64,000 bases of DNA, taken from assembly GCA_964460985.1 (NCBI GenBank), contig CAYWQX010000003.1, positions 40,417-104,416 of the forward strand, given 5' to 3'. This DNA is from CAZABG01 sp964460985 (lineage in GTDB: Bacteria > Chlamydiota > Chlamydiia > Chlamydiales > Parachlamydiaceae). The translations under genes were made by a program, and so were the position numbers. The notes beneath the pieces were generated by a model, which was not told the DNA's origin, ran no database searches, and worked only from the letters and a program-made list of their open reading frames with translations. Numbering within the stretch: position 1 is the first letter of the stretch; the number at the start of each line of letters is the position of its first letter. Shown one piece after another: positions 36,801-44,334 of this stretch.

Positions 36801-37648
36801 CTAAACCCCGTATGCTTACGAACTTGAACTGGGTCAATTCAAGAGACGACATTCGGCTTCTTCGTTCGATAAAGTATGGCGTGGCAGGGACCTCGATGGT
36901 TCCGTGGGGAGATATGACAAATTCTCTCCAAAGACTTCAACTAGTTATTTTTATCCGAACTTTGACCGACGCTGCTAACTTAAGAAACGCTTTATTTACA
37001 ACTCTTTACAGCAATTTTGATAAAGCCGATATGATCGTAGAAGCTGCTCGTCAAGGGCAAGCTGAAAAACTGGAAAAATTACAAAAATCTCTTCAAGAGT
37101 CGCAAGAAAAGCAGAAAAATTTTGAAAGCATAGATCCTAAAAAGGCAATCGATGAATATCAAAACTTACTCAAACTTAAAAAAGAAGTGCAGCAACAAAC
37201 GGAGATTACAGACCTTTATCTGGAGCTAAAAAAGAGTTTAAAAACAGAAAGGGAGTCTTACCTCGGAACAGGGTTGCAGATTTTATTATTGCAAAATCCA
37301 AAACCTATTCTTGAGGCCTATTTAGAACTCATTAACAGCAACTTAAATAAGGTCACTTTGAAAGAGGGAAGGCTGTTTTTTAAACCTCCAAGTTTGAATA
37401 CCGATAAAGTGAAAAACATCTTAAGCGCTATCGCAAAAGAAGTACAAACTTATCAAGTTCAACTAGAGGTGGAAAAAGGGAAAATTGCCTCTCCTGAGCG
37501 CGATAAAACCGTTCGAGAACTTGAGTTGAGAATTCAGAACTTAAAAAAATTAGAAAAGAATGTACAACTCACCTTTGAAGAGAGTAAAAGAGAGAGTTTG
37601 AAAGAAAAAGAAACGATAGATGCGCTAAATTCAGGCAAACAAGAATGA
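33815..37648 (+). CDS. Seven-haem cytochrome c with C-terminal coiled coil
   Basis: The 1277-aa protein starts with an uncleaved membrane helix (YALIFLGFIGTALFLKF) and continues outside the membrane. Seven CxxCH haem sites are present (CITCH, CVSCH, CVQCH, CYACH, CANCH, CAQCH, CAVCH, near residues 81, 188, 264, 461, 577, 785 and 975). The last two domains, with GTPMPPW and GTSMVPW, resemble the paired domains of CcoP. A long charged coiled coil fills about 1035-1277. It replaces the usual cytochrome c1 and probably also the CcoP haem domains. The ATG at 33815 overlaps the cytochrome b stop; an ATG at 33818 is also possible. Confidence 0.85.
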   Translation: MMRGNKYQYALIFLGFIGTALFLKFFYDEIFPEYKNYQDAYIALEKFRSTYTGEAPPTFKTGIKQLVMEREDKGPASVDRCITCHVALQLPHFSPTKIARDINGKMVLDAEGEPVQIPNEDYIWTRLDEEVKRLRESGDDSAADRLESLKTVFVDGKTYDVTKVLQAHPLMGRETVPFQYHPIEEYGCVSCHNGNGRSVETERAHGPVFDGEYETEYRGFVPQFLEKDGKNDPEFASVFNDKPGHDLLFQVNPLYVGALIQAKCVQCHLTSQDKLEYAGSSTQDVIRVREKELEMVEKGYNLDKKALLSLIELKNSLVSKGYDKTLSLYNEKLKDFSRPSAELDQIQAQVTFLKNHPQEALAEVQKQIEGLVGPIDASNVTDKTLDSFINENLKRAPSGSLFQKASQISLQKGIDQHLQDLRQSLPLAVKDQADLTLLTSDIDRLTNEYQRGRELFISQACYACHRISGISRGGVGPELTKEGNSYPWFVKESIVWPQADLKSSTMPNTKMDHEEIEALVTFLLAQKGENKALSGQNYKSKIAKWESGEKNPWEKPIAPSQIHDLDYSMTVFAEEGCANCHRLQGYTSDIGFTVEKEKVSFDQLLAEKDWFRSIFPEDLLGSRIAQVIDKQGDEIDKRITKVREGSLLERIEKENPGLIEAFYSNFKFAERAKNSDLSGEALEQYKARLHKVLMVYIQEYGLGRLIGPRPNWSGVYRSDEWLMEHFKAPTSHIPRSIMPVMPFDETKFYALTYMLDVLGKKNRDELRKRWDVQGFRPDMAYQLLCAQCHGEYELGNGPVAEWIYPIPKNLRKADFMRNLTEDRVIYSLMHGVDGTPMPPWGEAAADKPTFDGKPVLTREEIEALTNWLYSSLPGGESIKSDTQVPKWKYTPEDVLQDLKREGNELKKNPDLSSLFPKYRGGVAAIKPSQTDEVDQIFERVKTEKGDPDPYHYFIKREYYTPENIAAGKALFFEHCAVCHGYEGDGAGSRSEAMYDAKPRMLTNLNWVNSRDDIRLLRSIKYGVAGTSMVPWGDMTNSLQRLQLVIFIRTLTDAANLRNALFTTLYSNFDKADMIVEAARQGQAEKLEKLQKSLQESQEKQKNFESIDPKKAIDEYQNLLKLKKEVQQQTEITDLYLELKKSLKTERESYLGTGLQILLLQNPKPILEAYLELINSNLNKVTLKEGRLFFKPPSLNTDKVKNILSAIAKEVQTYQVQLEVEKGKIASPERDKTVRELELRIQNLKKLEKNVQLTFEESKRESLKEKETIDALNSGKQE

Positions 37649-39087
37649 CAGTGACAGCGACTGAAGGGACAAAACCCTTAACAGTTTATAACGATACGCC
37701 CGCCAAATGGTTGATTTATCCTGCCATCATCTTCATGGTTCTGGGCATGACTTTTGGCAATTTTGTAGCTTGGAATGGATTTACTTTTCCTGACTATTTT
37801 GCCGGCGAATATATTCACTTTGGCCGTATCCGTCCGGTGCATGTCAGTCATGTCACTATGCTATGGCTCCTTTCGGTGGATATCGGTCTTTTTTTCTATT
37901 TTGTTCCAAGACTTTGTGGAAGGCCTCTTTATAGCAGTACTCTCGCCTATGCTGCTATCGCCTTATGGTGGCCATCCTTAATTATCGGGATTTATTCATT
38001 TCCTTTTGGAACGAATTTCGGCTGGGAGTATGCGGAACTGCCTTTGTGGGTCGGCTGGTTTCCGGCTAAATTTATTTTTACTTTAGCGTTTGTGCTGGTG
38101 GCTATAAACCTCTTTCTTACAATCGCTTACAGACGTTTTGAAAAGATGTATGTCTCACTCTGGTATGTAATGGGGACCTTGATTTGGACCACTTTTACCT
38201 GGATAGTAGGTTCATACGCCGTTCTGTATGTTTCGGAAGGCATTTCGAGAGTGAACGTCAATTTCTTCTATGTCCATAATTTAGTGGGACTTATTTTTAC
38301 CCCGATGGGTTTGGCAACCGCCTATTATGCTCTCCCCAAACTCTCCGGCATCCCCATTTATAGCCATAAGCTCTCGATGATAGGTTTTTGGACGATCGCT
38401 TTTGTCTATTCATGGATCGGAGCACACCATATTATCCACGGTCCTATGTCTCAATGGCTTCAAACTACCGCGATCGTTTTTTCGCTGTGGTTGTTTATTC
38501 CGGTTTGGACTGTTGTTGCTAATCTATTTTCTACTCTCACAGCTTCATGGGAGCAGTATAACCGATCGCCTGCGCTTCGCTTTTTAATGATGGGAGTCAT
38601 CTTTTACCTGATTACCTGTGTTCAGGGACCCTTGATGGCGCTTCGCAACATCAATGAGATTACCTCTAAAACCGATTGGGTAATCGGCCACTCGCATATT
38701 TCCCTTTTCGCCACATTTACATTCTTTGCTATCGCAGGCATCTATCAGGCTTTACCGCAACTCACCGGAAAGCCGCTTTGGTCCGAGCGCCTAGCAAGCT
38801 GGCATTTTTCTTTAAGTTTATTTGGGAGCTTTCCTTTTATCTTTTCACTCTGGATGGGTGGATTTTTACAAGGCATGATGTGGGCTGAATGGGCTAATGG
38901 AAGCACCTATGCTCAATTCCATAACAATTTAACCGAGTTTCCCTTCTTAAACACGGTAGCTGCTATGCAGCCCTGGTGGCTCTTAAGAGGACTTGGAGGC
39001 TTGATTATCTTAGCTGCCAATATAATTTTTGCAGTAAATGTTTTTAACACAGTCATGCTCCCTGCTCGTAAAGAGGTGGAAGCATGA
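37645..39087 (+). CDS. ccoN: cbb3-type cytochrome c oxidase catalytic subunit
   Basis: The 480-aa protein has about 12 helices. Candidate metal ligands are His in RPVHVSH (low-spin haem), VHNLVGL (CuB), AHHIIHG (two CuB His) and GHSHISL (high-spin haem). The YSWIGAHH segment carries the helix-VII tyrosine of cbb3 oxidases. This suggests oxygen reduction with high affinity; a nitric oxide reductase is less likely because a CcoO follows. It overlaps both neighbours by 4 bp. Confidence 0.92.
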   Translation: MTVTATEGTKPLTVYNDTPAKWLIYPAIIFMVLGMTFGNFVAWNGFTFPDYFAGEYIHFGRIRPVHVSHVTMLWLLSVDIGLFFYFVPRLCGRPLYSSTLAYAAIALWWPSLIIGIYSFPFGTNFGWEYAELPLWVGWFPAKFIFTLAFVLVAINLFLTIAYRRFEKMYVSLWYVMGTLIWTTFTWIVGSYAVLYVSEGISRVNVNFFYVHNLVGLIFTPMGLATAYYALPKLSGIPIYSHKLSMIGFWTIAFVYSWIGAHHIIHGPMSQWLQTTAIVFSLWLFIPVWTVVANLFSTLTASWEQYNRSPALRFLMMGVIFYLITCVQGPLMALRNINEITSKTDWVIGHSHISLFATFTFFAIAGIYQALPQLTGKPLWSERLASWHFSLSLFGSFPFIFSLWMGGFLQGMMWAEWANGSTYAQFHNNLTEFPFLNTVAAMQPWWLLRGLGGLIILAANIIFAVNVFNTVMLPARKEVEA

Positions 39088-40247
39088 AATTCCAAGATAA
39101 AATCGAACTCTCTTCCCTCTTAACCGTTCTTGGAATCATCTTTCTCTTTTCCTTTTCTGTTGTCATCGTCTTGATTGCGCCAAGCTCTATCGATAAAAGC
39201 TGGACCTCGCCCACAAGTGCTTATCAGGTGCAGATGTATGAAATTTCCGATCCGCATGTCTATTTAAGCCAGGACACCTCGGGCGGACAAACTGTGACTT
39301 ATGTGAACCACTTAGTCGACGGGTTTTCCTTGCTCGCGTTTAAAGAAAGTCCTGCTTTAAAGATTAAACCGGCTACTCCCGACCTCGAAAAATATATCAC
39401 CAAACAAGACGATCAAGAGCTCAAATTGACCTCTCGCCTTTTACTATTAAGGCCTGTAACGGAATTAGGGAAAGTCGATTTCAAAACCTTAGAACTATAC
39501 GATCCCAAACTCAACGAGGCCTTTTCTCCGGGAGCAAGCGATACGATTTTAGAGAACTGGGTCGATCAGAATTTTACTGTACTAGATCCCAAAGAGCCTT
39601 TTCACAAGGAACCGGGCGTGATCTATATCATTAATCCTCAAGAGTACAGAATATCCCCCTATCAATACGGTCGAGAGATTGGTTATCGCTATGATCCGAA
39701 TGGAGAGCCGGTAAAATCGTTAGAGCAACTGAAACAAAAACCGCTTGGTTTTCTCTCCCGAAAAGAGCTGATTGATTTAGGCGAGCATATTTACGCTATC
39801 GAAGGCTGCTGGTATTGCCACACGGATCAAACGAGAACGCTTGTTCAAGATCTTACTCTCAATGGATCTGATACCTACCCTGCTCCCCCCTCATCTGCGA
39901 ATGAATATATCTACCAAAAAATAACCTTCCCGGGAACCAAAAGAAATGGTCCCGATCTTTCCCGTACAGGAGTAAAAAGACCTTCAAGAGACTGGCATAA
40001 AGCCCATTTCTGGGCCCCTAAAACGCAGAGCGTAGGCTCGATTATGCCCTCTTTCCGCCACTTTTTCGACTTTGATCCACGTGGAACAGCCAAAAGCCCT
40101 GTCGGCGTTCCTAACTGGCGATTTGAGGCCATTTTCCAATATCTCATGACGAAAGGAACGCGCATAACACCCCCTACACAAGCATGGTGGCTCGGGCAGG
40201 ATCCGCTTCAAGTGAAAAAGATCATCGAGGGAGAGAAGAAACTGTGA
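39084..40247 (+). CDS. ccoO: cbb3 oxidase monohaem subunit with extended N-terminal domain
   Basis: The 387-aa protein has an N-terminal membrane anchor and one haem site (EGCWYCHTDQTRT). The downstream blocks TKRNGPDLSRTG, WHKAHFWAPK and SIMPSF match CcoO. Classical CcoO is about 200 aa, so roughly 180 extra residues lie between the anchor and the haem domain, with no recognised motif. It would pass electrons from the multihaem cytochrome to CcoN. Confidence 0.9.
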   Translation: MKFQDKIELSSLLTVLGIIFLFSFSVVIVLIAPSSIDKSWTSPTSAYQVQMYEISDPHVYLSQDTSGGQTVTYVNHLVDGFSLLAFKESPALKIKPATPDLEKYITKQDDQELKLTSRLLLLRPVTELGKVDFKTLELYDPKLNEAFSPGASDTILENWVDQNFTVLDPKEPFHKEPGVIYIINPQEYRISPYQYGREIGYRYDPNGEPVKSLEQLKQKPLGFLSRKELIDLGEHIYAIEGCWYCHTDQTRTLVQDLTLNGSDTYPAPPSSANEYIYQKITFPGTKRNGPDLSRTGVKRPSRDWHKAHFWAPKTQSVGSIMPSFRHFFDFDPRGTAKSPVGVPNWRFEAIFQYLMTKGTRITPPTQAWWLGQDPLQVKKIIEGEKKL

Positions 40248-40420
40248 TTCCCGATCTCTTTGGCTCTCAAGGGCTTTGGTTGAACTACGCATTGATCTTT
40301 TTCTTCTCAGGCTCTGCTCTCATCCTCTTTCTCTACTTTGTCCTCACCGGCCGGCATGACTTTGATGAAGAGCCCAAATATCAAATGCTAAAGGATGACG
40401 AAAATGTCTCACGAAGATGA
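40244..40420 (+). CDS. CcoQ-position small membrane protein with a CcoS-like tail
   Basis: The 58-aa protein begins at a GTG overlapping the ccoO stop (GTGA). One membrane helix (ALIFFFSGSALILFLYFVL) is followed by GRHDFDEEPKYQMLKDDE. That tail closely matches the tail of the 31842 CcoS-like protein (GQFDNIEEAKYQMFREDE), so the two appear to be paralogs. Its place after ccoO is that of CcoQ. Confidence 0.7.
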   Translation: MIPDLFGSQGLWLNYALIFFFSGSALILFLYFVLTGRHDFDEEPKYQMLKDDENVSRR

Positions 40421-40658
40421 TGTCGAACACTACGGCGATCCCGGTATTGCCTCCGCCCACGCACCTGTCCCCTCCTGGCTCATCTACAACTATATTTTCT
40501 GGCCCCTCTTCGGCCTTTTCTGGCTCTACCTCTTCTTCAATGGCTCCTGGGGCTTTCTCGACCGCGGCTACTGGTTTCAGCTCCAACAAGCCGCCAACAC
40601 CACCTTCCCCCAAATCGAAAACTCCGAACCCCAATATCCTGATCCAGCAGGAAAGTGA
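40404..40658 (+). CDS. CcoP-like N-terminal subunit without haem domain
   Basis: The 84-aa protein starts with an acidic segment and DVEHYGDPG, then APVPSWLIYNYIFWPLFG leading into a membrane helix and YLFFNGSWGFLDRGYW. This fits the membrane-anchor half of CcoP. No CxxCH is present. The two C-type haems of CcoP could instead be supplied by the seven-haem protein. It overlaps the previous gene by 17 bp and ends the respiratory operon. Confidence 0.65.
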   Translation: MSHEDDVEHYGDPGIASAHAPVPSWLIYNYIFWPLFGLFWLYLFFNGSWGFLDRGYWFQLQQAANTTFPQIENSEPQYPDPAGK

Positions 40659-40675
40659 TGTAAAGCAGGTTTACA
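40659..40675. repeat. TGTAAA palindrome copy 5
   Basis: TGTAAAGCAGGTTTACA begins directly after the stop codon of the CcoP-like gene, with one asymmetric base against the consensus. Confidence 0.7.
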
Positions 40676-40750
40676 TGAGAAAAATATTTAATTGAATATC
40701 TATAGAAAAAAGTTCAAACTCTGTGACGTTTTTAGCCAAAAGGACTAACA

Positions 40751-41689
40751 ATGTCACGATTTTTAACACTATTCATCCTATGCTCTTGCTTAATAAATTC
40801 TATTACTGCAAATGCACCCGAAGAAAAAAAGTTAAGGATTATGGATCTTATGCCAGCATCTATACAGCCGTTAAAGATTGATCCAGCTATACCGGAAGAT
40901 TTTGTAGCAAGTTCGCCAAGCGGGGAACTCAATTTAAATGATTGGGTTTATTGGGGACCAAAAGATGCTCTGGATCAATATTTTAAAAATCCAGAAAGCT
41001 TAAATCGTTCCTTTTTAAGATTTAAATTGAGTTCAAATGTGGCTCAAATTGGCCCAGAAAAGTTCAGTGATGAAGAATCCTTAAAAACTATGGAAGCTCA
41101 AAATCCTAAAGCGTTTTCATCTATTTTAACAAAATGGGGCGAATATCCTGTAAGAGCTGTGAAAACGGAAATTCAGGGTCAACCGGTTACCATTGCTTGG
41201 GTTGGTTTGAATGATTATGGGTCTGGATGGACGTTAATGTTTAACCTTGTTTACCCTTACAAATCAGGACGACCAAACAAAGAAGATCTTCGACTTTGGG
41301 ATGATTTTATCTCTAAAACAAAAGGATTAAAAGATGAGGAAATCTTAAAAGCACAAGGTCAAGATTTACAGGAAGGGTTTACACAGATCGATACTTCAGG
41401 TTTGAGGCTAAAGATGATCGCTGAAAAGAGAAAGCGTGATGGGATGTTACAGATTGTTGTAGAACCTGAAAATCCTAATTTTCAAATTAAATTAATTGCG
41501 ATGGAGGAGGAACCAGTGGTTCAGGGCAGTAAGCCTTTAGTGAAAGTGCTAAGCATATTTGATAATAAAGAGCTTAGTGCCGAATCCTCAGTCATGCAAA
41601 TGACTTCTATTCAATATAAATTAGTTGATGAGTTTTCTGAAAAAAAAGAAAAAGACACAGACTTAATTTTTCAAAAGCAAGTTCAATAA
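40751..41689 (+). CDS. Secreted protein of unknown function
   Basis: The 312-aa protein has a signal peptide ending near SITA-NAPEE and no membrane helix after it. The mature part is acidic, with WVYWGPKDALDQYF and ITIAWVGLNDYG-like strand segments (VTIAWVGLNDYGSGW). No family is recognised. AAGGA lies 8 nt before the ATG. It stands alone, with its own leader after the palindrome and a likely terminator downstream. Confidence 0.7.
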   Translation: MSRFLTLFILCSCLINSITANAPEEKKLRIMDLMPASIQPLKIDPAIPEDFVASSPSGELNLNDWVYWGPKDALDQYFKNPESLNRSFLRFKLSSNVAQIGPEKFSDEESLKTMEAQNPKAFSSILTKWGEYPVRAVKTEIQGQPVTIAWVGLNDYGSGWTLMFNLVYPYKSGRPNKEDLRLWDDFISKTKGLKDEEILKAQGQDLQEGFTQIDTSGLRLKMIAEKRKRDGMLQIVVEPENPNFQIKLIAMEEEPVVQGSKPLVKVLSIFDNKELSAESSVMQMTSIQYKLVDEFSEKKEKDTDLIFQKQVQ

Positions 41690-41696
41690 TCTTAAC

Positions 41697-41735
41697 GATA
41701 AGATGTCATTTCTAAAAAGCATCTTATCTATTTTC
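41697..41735 (+). terminator. Hairpin terminator after the secreted protein gene
   Basis: GATAAGATG and CATCTTATC form a 9-bp stem with a 14-nt loop, followed by a T-rich stretch (TATTTTCATTTT). Confidence 0.6.
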
Positions 41736-41808
41736 ATTTTGAATTTTATTTTATAGCCCCGAGAGTATTTTTTTGTATCAAGTACTTGCAAATCACTATC
41801 CATAATAT

Positions 41809-42459
41809 TTAATTTTGGCCCCACGTATAGGCTAAGGTGAGGGTTTCGAGGTTGGCGGTGGTGATGAGGGTTTTGGCGGTGCCTGAGGAGGTGTTGAGGA
41901 GGGCTGGTTTGACATAGCAGATGAAGGTCCCTTTTTGATTGGTGAGGATGTAGTCGGTAGATTTTTCGTTGTTGCTGTAGGTGGTGAGGGTGAGCTGTTC
42001 GCGGGGAAGAAAGCCTGTGCCGTAGAGCTTGAAGGTGCGGTTATCACGCGTTTCGAGCTCGAGCCAGATTTTTTGTCCGGTGGGAAGGCAGGTTTCGATA
42101 GGTTTTGGGATGAATCTAGCGTGGGCTGCGTGCAGCTGGTCGTCTGCAATTAAGATGTATTCGACAGGCTCTGCCGGAAGGAAATATTCATCGCTTAAGC
42201 ATATCTCTACAAGGGGAAGGGATCTTCCGTCAGAAATTTCTGCCATGGGCACTCCCTTTTCGTTAACCCGGAGGACGAAGAGGGGGGCGACGCGGTTTTC
42301 GATCGTTTGCTGGTAGAGAGTCAGCCTGTCATTTGGTTTAAAAGGGTTTTTTTGAAGCGCGAGCGTAAAGAGCGGAGGCTCGCGGCGGATGATAAGCCGC
42401 TCTGTTTCTTTAGCAGCGAGTGAGGCTATAAGCAGTAAAAAGAAAAGAGTGATTCTCAT
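41809..42459 (-). CDS. Exported hypothetical protein
   Basis: The 216-aa protein starts with a signal peptide (MRITLFFLLLIASLAA). The mature part is beta-rich, with a late YTWGQN end and blocks such as RLTLYQQTIENRVAPLFVLRVNEKG; no family is recognised. The start at 42459 was preferred over an ATG 15 bp upstream because it gives a compact signal peptide. The G+C is higher than in the gene converging from the left. Confidence 0.65.
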   Translation of the reverse strand: MRITLFFLLLIASLAAKETERLIIRREPPLFTLALQKNPFKPNDRLTLYQQTIENRVAPLFVLRVNEKGVPMAEISDGRSLPLVEICLSDEYFLPAEPVEYILIADDQLHAAHARFIPKPIETCLPTGQKIWLELETRDNRTFKLYGTGFLPREQLTLTTYSNNEKSTDYILTNQKGTFICYVKPALLNTSSGTAKTLITTANLETLTLAYTWGQN

Positions 42460-42520
42460 GTTAAAGTTTTCCATTTTAAAGCAGCTAGCCTATCATAGAG
42501 GCTATTTTGTAGAGTAGTAG

Positions 42521-43201
42521 ATGAAAATTTCTATATATAATGGCCCTGGAGTCTCTCAAGAAAGCTTGAAGCATCTCAAGTATTTTTTGAGGGGGTATGA
42601 TCTTTATTTAATGACCCCTCAGGATGTGATTCAAGGTCGTTTTGAGGGCGGCTGTTTTGTGATGCCGGGCGGCCGCGACTTGCCTTATGTCCGATCGCTT
42701 AAAGGAGAGGGCGCGAAGCAAATTCGAAAATTTGTGGAGGAAGGGGGATCCTATTTAGGCATTTGCGCCGGCAGCTATTTTGGGGGTTCCAGGGTCGAGT
42801 TTGCGGTCGGAACCGATATGGAAGTTACGGGAGAAAGAGATTTAAAGTTTTTTGATGGAATGGTGGCAGGCCCTCATTTAGCGCCCTATGATTATCGCTC
42901 TTTATCGGGCGCTCGGATCGACAAAATCAATTGGAGAAAACAGATCCCCGTATTTGCCAATGGCGGTGGAATTTTTGTCGGGGGAAAGGCTGAAACAATT
43001 GCCACTTATTCTACCGGAGAAAAAGCCATCATCAAATGCCCCGTTAAAAAAGGAAGGGCACTTTTAAGTGCAGTTCATTTTGAGTATCATCCAGATCTCT
43101 TTGATCTTAAAGATCCCTATTTAAAAGAGCTTTATAATGAAATGGATAAAAATCTTTTAGAAGAGCTGCAAGCTTCAATGCTTGACATACTTCGCGAGTA
43201 A
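42521..43201 (+). CDS. BPL_N-type (biotin-protein-ligase N-terminal-like) amidotransferase-fold protein
   Basis: The 226-aa protein has the class I glutamine-amidotransferase-like fold of the BPL_N family: MPGGRDLPYVRSL, then the nucleophile turn GICAGSYFG with Cys in place, and a late HFEYHPDLF. It lacks the ligase catalytic domain. Stand-alone BPL_N proteins are of unknown activity. It overlaps the small membrane protein gene on the other strand by 27 bp. Confidence 0.8.
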   Translation: MKISIYNGPGVSQESLKHLKYFLRGYDLYLMTPQDVIQGRFEGGCFVMPGGRDLPYVRSLKGEGAKQIRKFVEEGGSYLGICAGSYFGGSRVEFAVGTDMEVTGERDLKFFDGMVAGPHLAPYDYRSLSGARIDKINWRKQIPVFANGGGIFVGGKAETIATYSTGEKAIIKCPVKKGRALLSAVHFEYHPDLFDLKDPYLKELYNEMDKNLLEELQASMLDILRE

Positions 43202-43399
43202 AATAACTCCCGTTAAAATGATTATAATTCCCCCCACAATCAGAATGAAATGGCAAGGAGAGATTCTTCCCCTTACCAAGGGAGCGATCTCGTTCATATG
43301 AAAGGGCATTATGGATACTTGCTGTTGGATTAATCCTTGTTCTTCGTCAAGCTGACGGGGATTAAGAGGGGTTGTTTCCGAGACGTGTACTTGAGGCAT
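43175..43399 (-). CDS. Small C-terminally anchored membrane protein
   Basis: The 74-aa protein is mostly polar at the N-terminus, with one membrane helix (FILIVGGIIIILTGVILLA) near the C-terminus. It has no signal peptide. A good AAGGA lies 9 nt upstream of the ATG, which supports real expression. It is divergent from rmlA. A tail-anchored or type III-secreted inclusion protein is possible but unproven. Confidence 0.6.
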   Translation of the reverse strand: MPQVHVSETTPLNPRQLDEEQGLIQQQVSIMPFHMNEIAPLVRGRISPCHFILIVGGIIIILTGVILLAKYVKH

Positions 43400-43455
43400 T
43401 GACTTATTCCTTTAAGGACTACTATCATATCACCATTCGTTAAAGGATTTCCATT

Positions 43456-44334
43456 ATGAAAGGGATTGTACTCGCCGGCGGAGCCGGAACGCGCCTTCAC
43501 CCCATGACCATCGGACTCTCTAAACAGCTGATTCCGGTCTACAATAAACCGATGATTTACTACCCCATTTCACTTTTGATGCTGGCGGGTATTAAAGAAA
43601 TTTTAATTATCACAACACCGGAGGACCAAGCTCAGTTCAAAAAAGCTTTAGGAGATGGCTCTTCCCTGGGAGTTTCCTTCCAATATGCGGTTCAGCCCAA
43701 ACCAAACGGTTTAGCGGAAGCCTTTATTATCGGCCGGGAATTTATTGGCAAAAGCACGGTTGCCTTAGTACTGGGCGACAATATTTTTTATGGAAACCAT
43801 CTGCAACCTTTACTTTTAAAAGCAGCTCAGAAGAAACGAGGCTGCACATTATTTGGCTATGAAGTGAAAGATCCGGAAAGATATGGGGTGGCTGAAGTGG
43901 ATACCAATGGAAAGCTTCTGTCGATCGAAGAAAAACCTAAACATCCCAAATCCAACATCGCGATCACGGGCCTTTATTTCTATGACAACAAAGTGGTTGA
44001 GTACGCCGAAAAAATTAAGCCATCCCACAGGGGCGAGCTTGAAATTACCGATGTAAATCGGCTTTACATGGAAAAGGGCGACGCCGAAGTCAACATTATG
44101 GGCAGAGGTTTTGCGTGGCTGGATGCCGGAACCTATGAAAGCTTGATGCAAGCCGGCCAGTTCGTGCAGGTCATAGAGGAGAGGCAAGGCCATTTCATTG
44201 CGGCTCTAGAAGAGGTCGCCTTTAGAATGGGCTATATCGACCGCGAGCAGCTTAAAGAGCTCGGTAAAAAACTTGGGAAAAGCCCTTATGGAAAATATTT
44301 GACAGACATTGCATTGAAGGAACACGGCGCATGA
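43456..44334 (+). CDS. rmlA: Glucose-1-phosphate thymidylyltransferase
   Basis: The 292-aa enzyme makes dTDP-glucose. The N-terminal nucleotide-binding loop GGAGTRLHPMT, DNIFYG (metal/substrate region) and EEKPKHPKSN are intact. It is the first gene of the polysaccharide operon and overlaps rmlB by 4 bp. A TGTAAA palindrome lies inside the gene at 44052-44068. Confidence 0.95.
   Translation: MKGIVLAGGAGTRLHPMTIGLSKQLIPVYNKPMIYYPISLLMLAGIKEILIITTPEDQAQFKKALGDGSSLGVSFQYAVQPKPNGLAEAFIIGREFIGKSTVALVLGDNIFYGNHLQPLLLKAAQKKRGCTLFGYEVKDPERYGVAEVDTNGKLLSIEEKPKHPKSNIAITGLYFYDNKVVEYAEKIKPSHRGELEITDVNRLYMEKGDAEVNIMGRGFAWLDAGTYESLMQAGQFVQVIEERQGHFIAALEEVAFRMGYIDREQLKELGKKLGKSPYGKYLTDIALKEHGA
44052..44068. 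repeat. TGTAAA palindrome copy 6 (inside rmlA)
   Basis: TGTAAATCGGCTTTACA lies in the rmlA coding sequence. It differs from the perfect palindrome by one base in the left arm. Confidence 0.7.

Noticed and set aside
37645..39087. Nitric oxide reductase instead of CcoN
   Set aside because: The YSWIGAHH segment and the following CcoO-type gene favour a cbb3 oxidase.
4716..40090. CACGTG-centred sites resembling parS near 4716, 20226, 31328 and 40077
   Set aside because: They match only the inner part of parS, and those in recA, the GltD-like gene and ccoO coincide with Pro/Leu-Arg-Gly codons; coding chance explains them.
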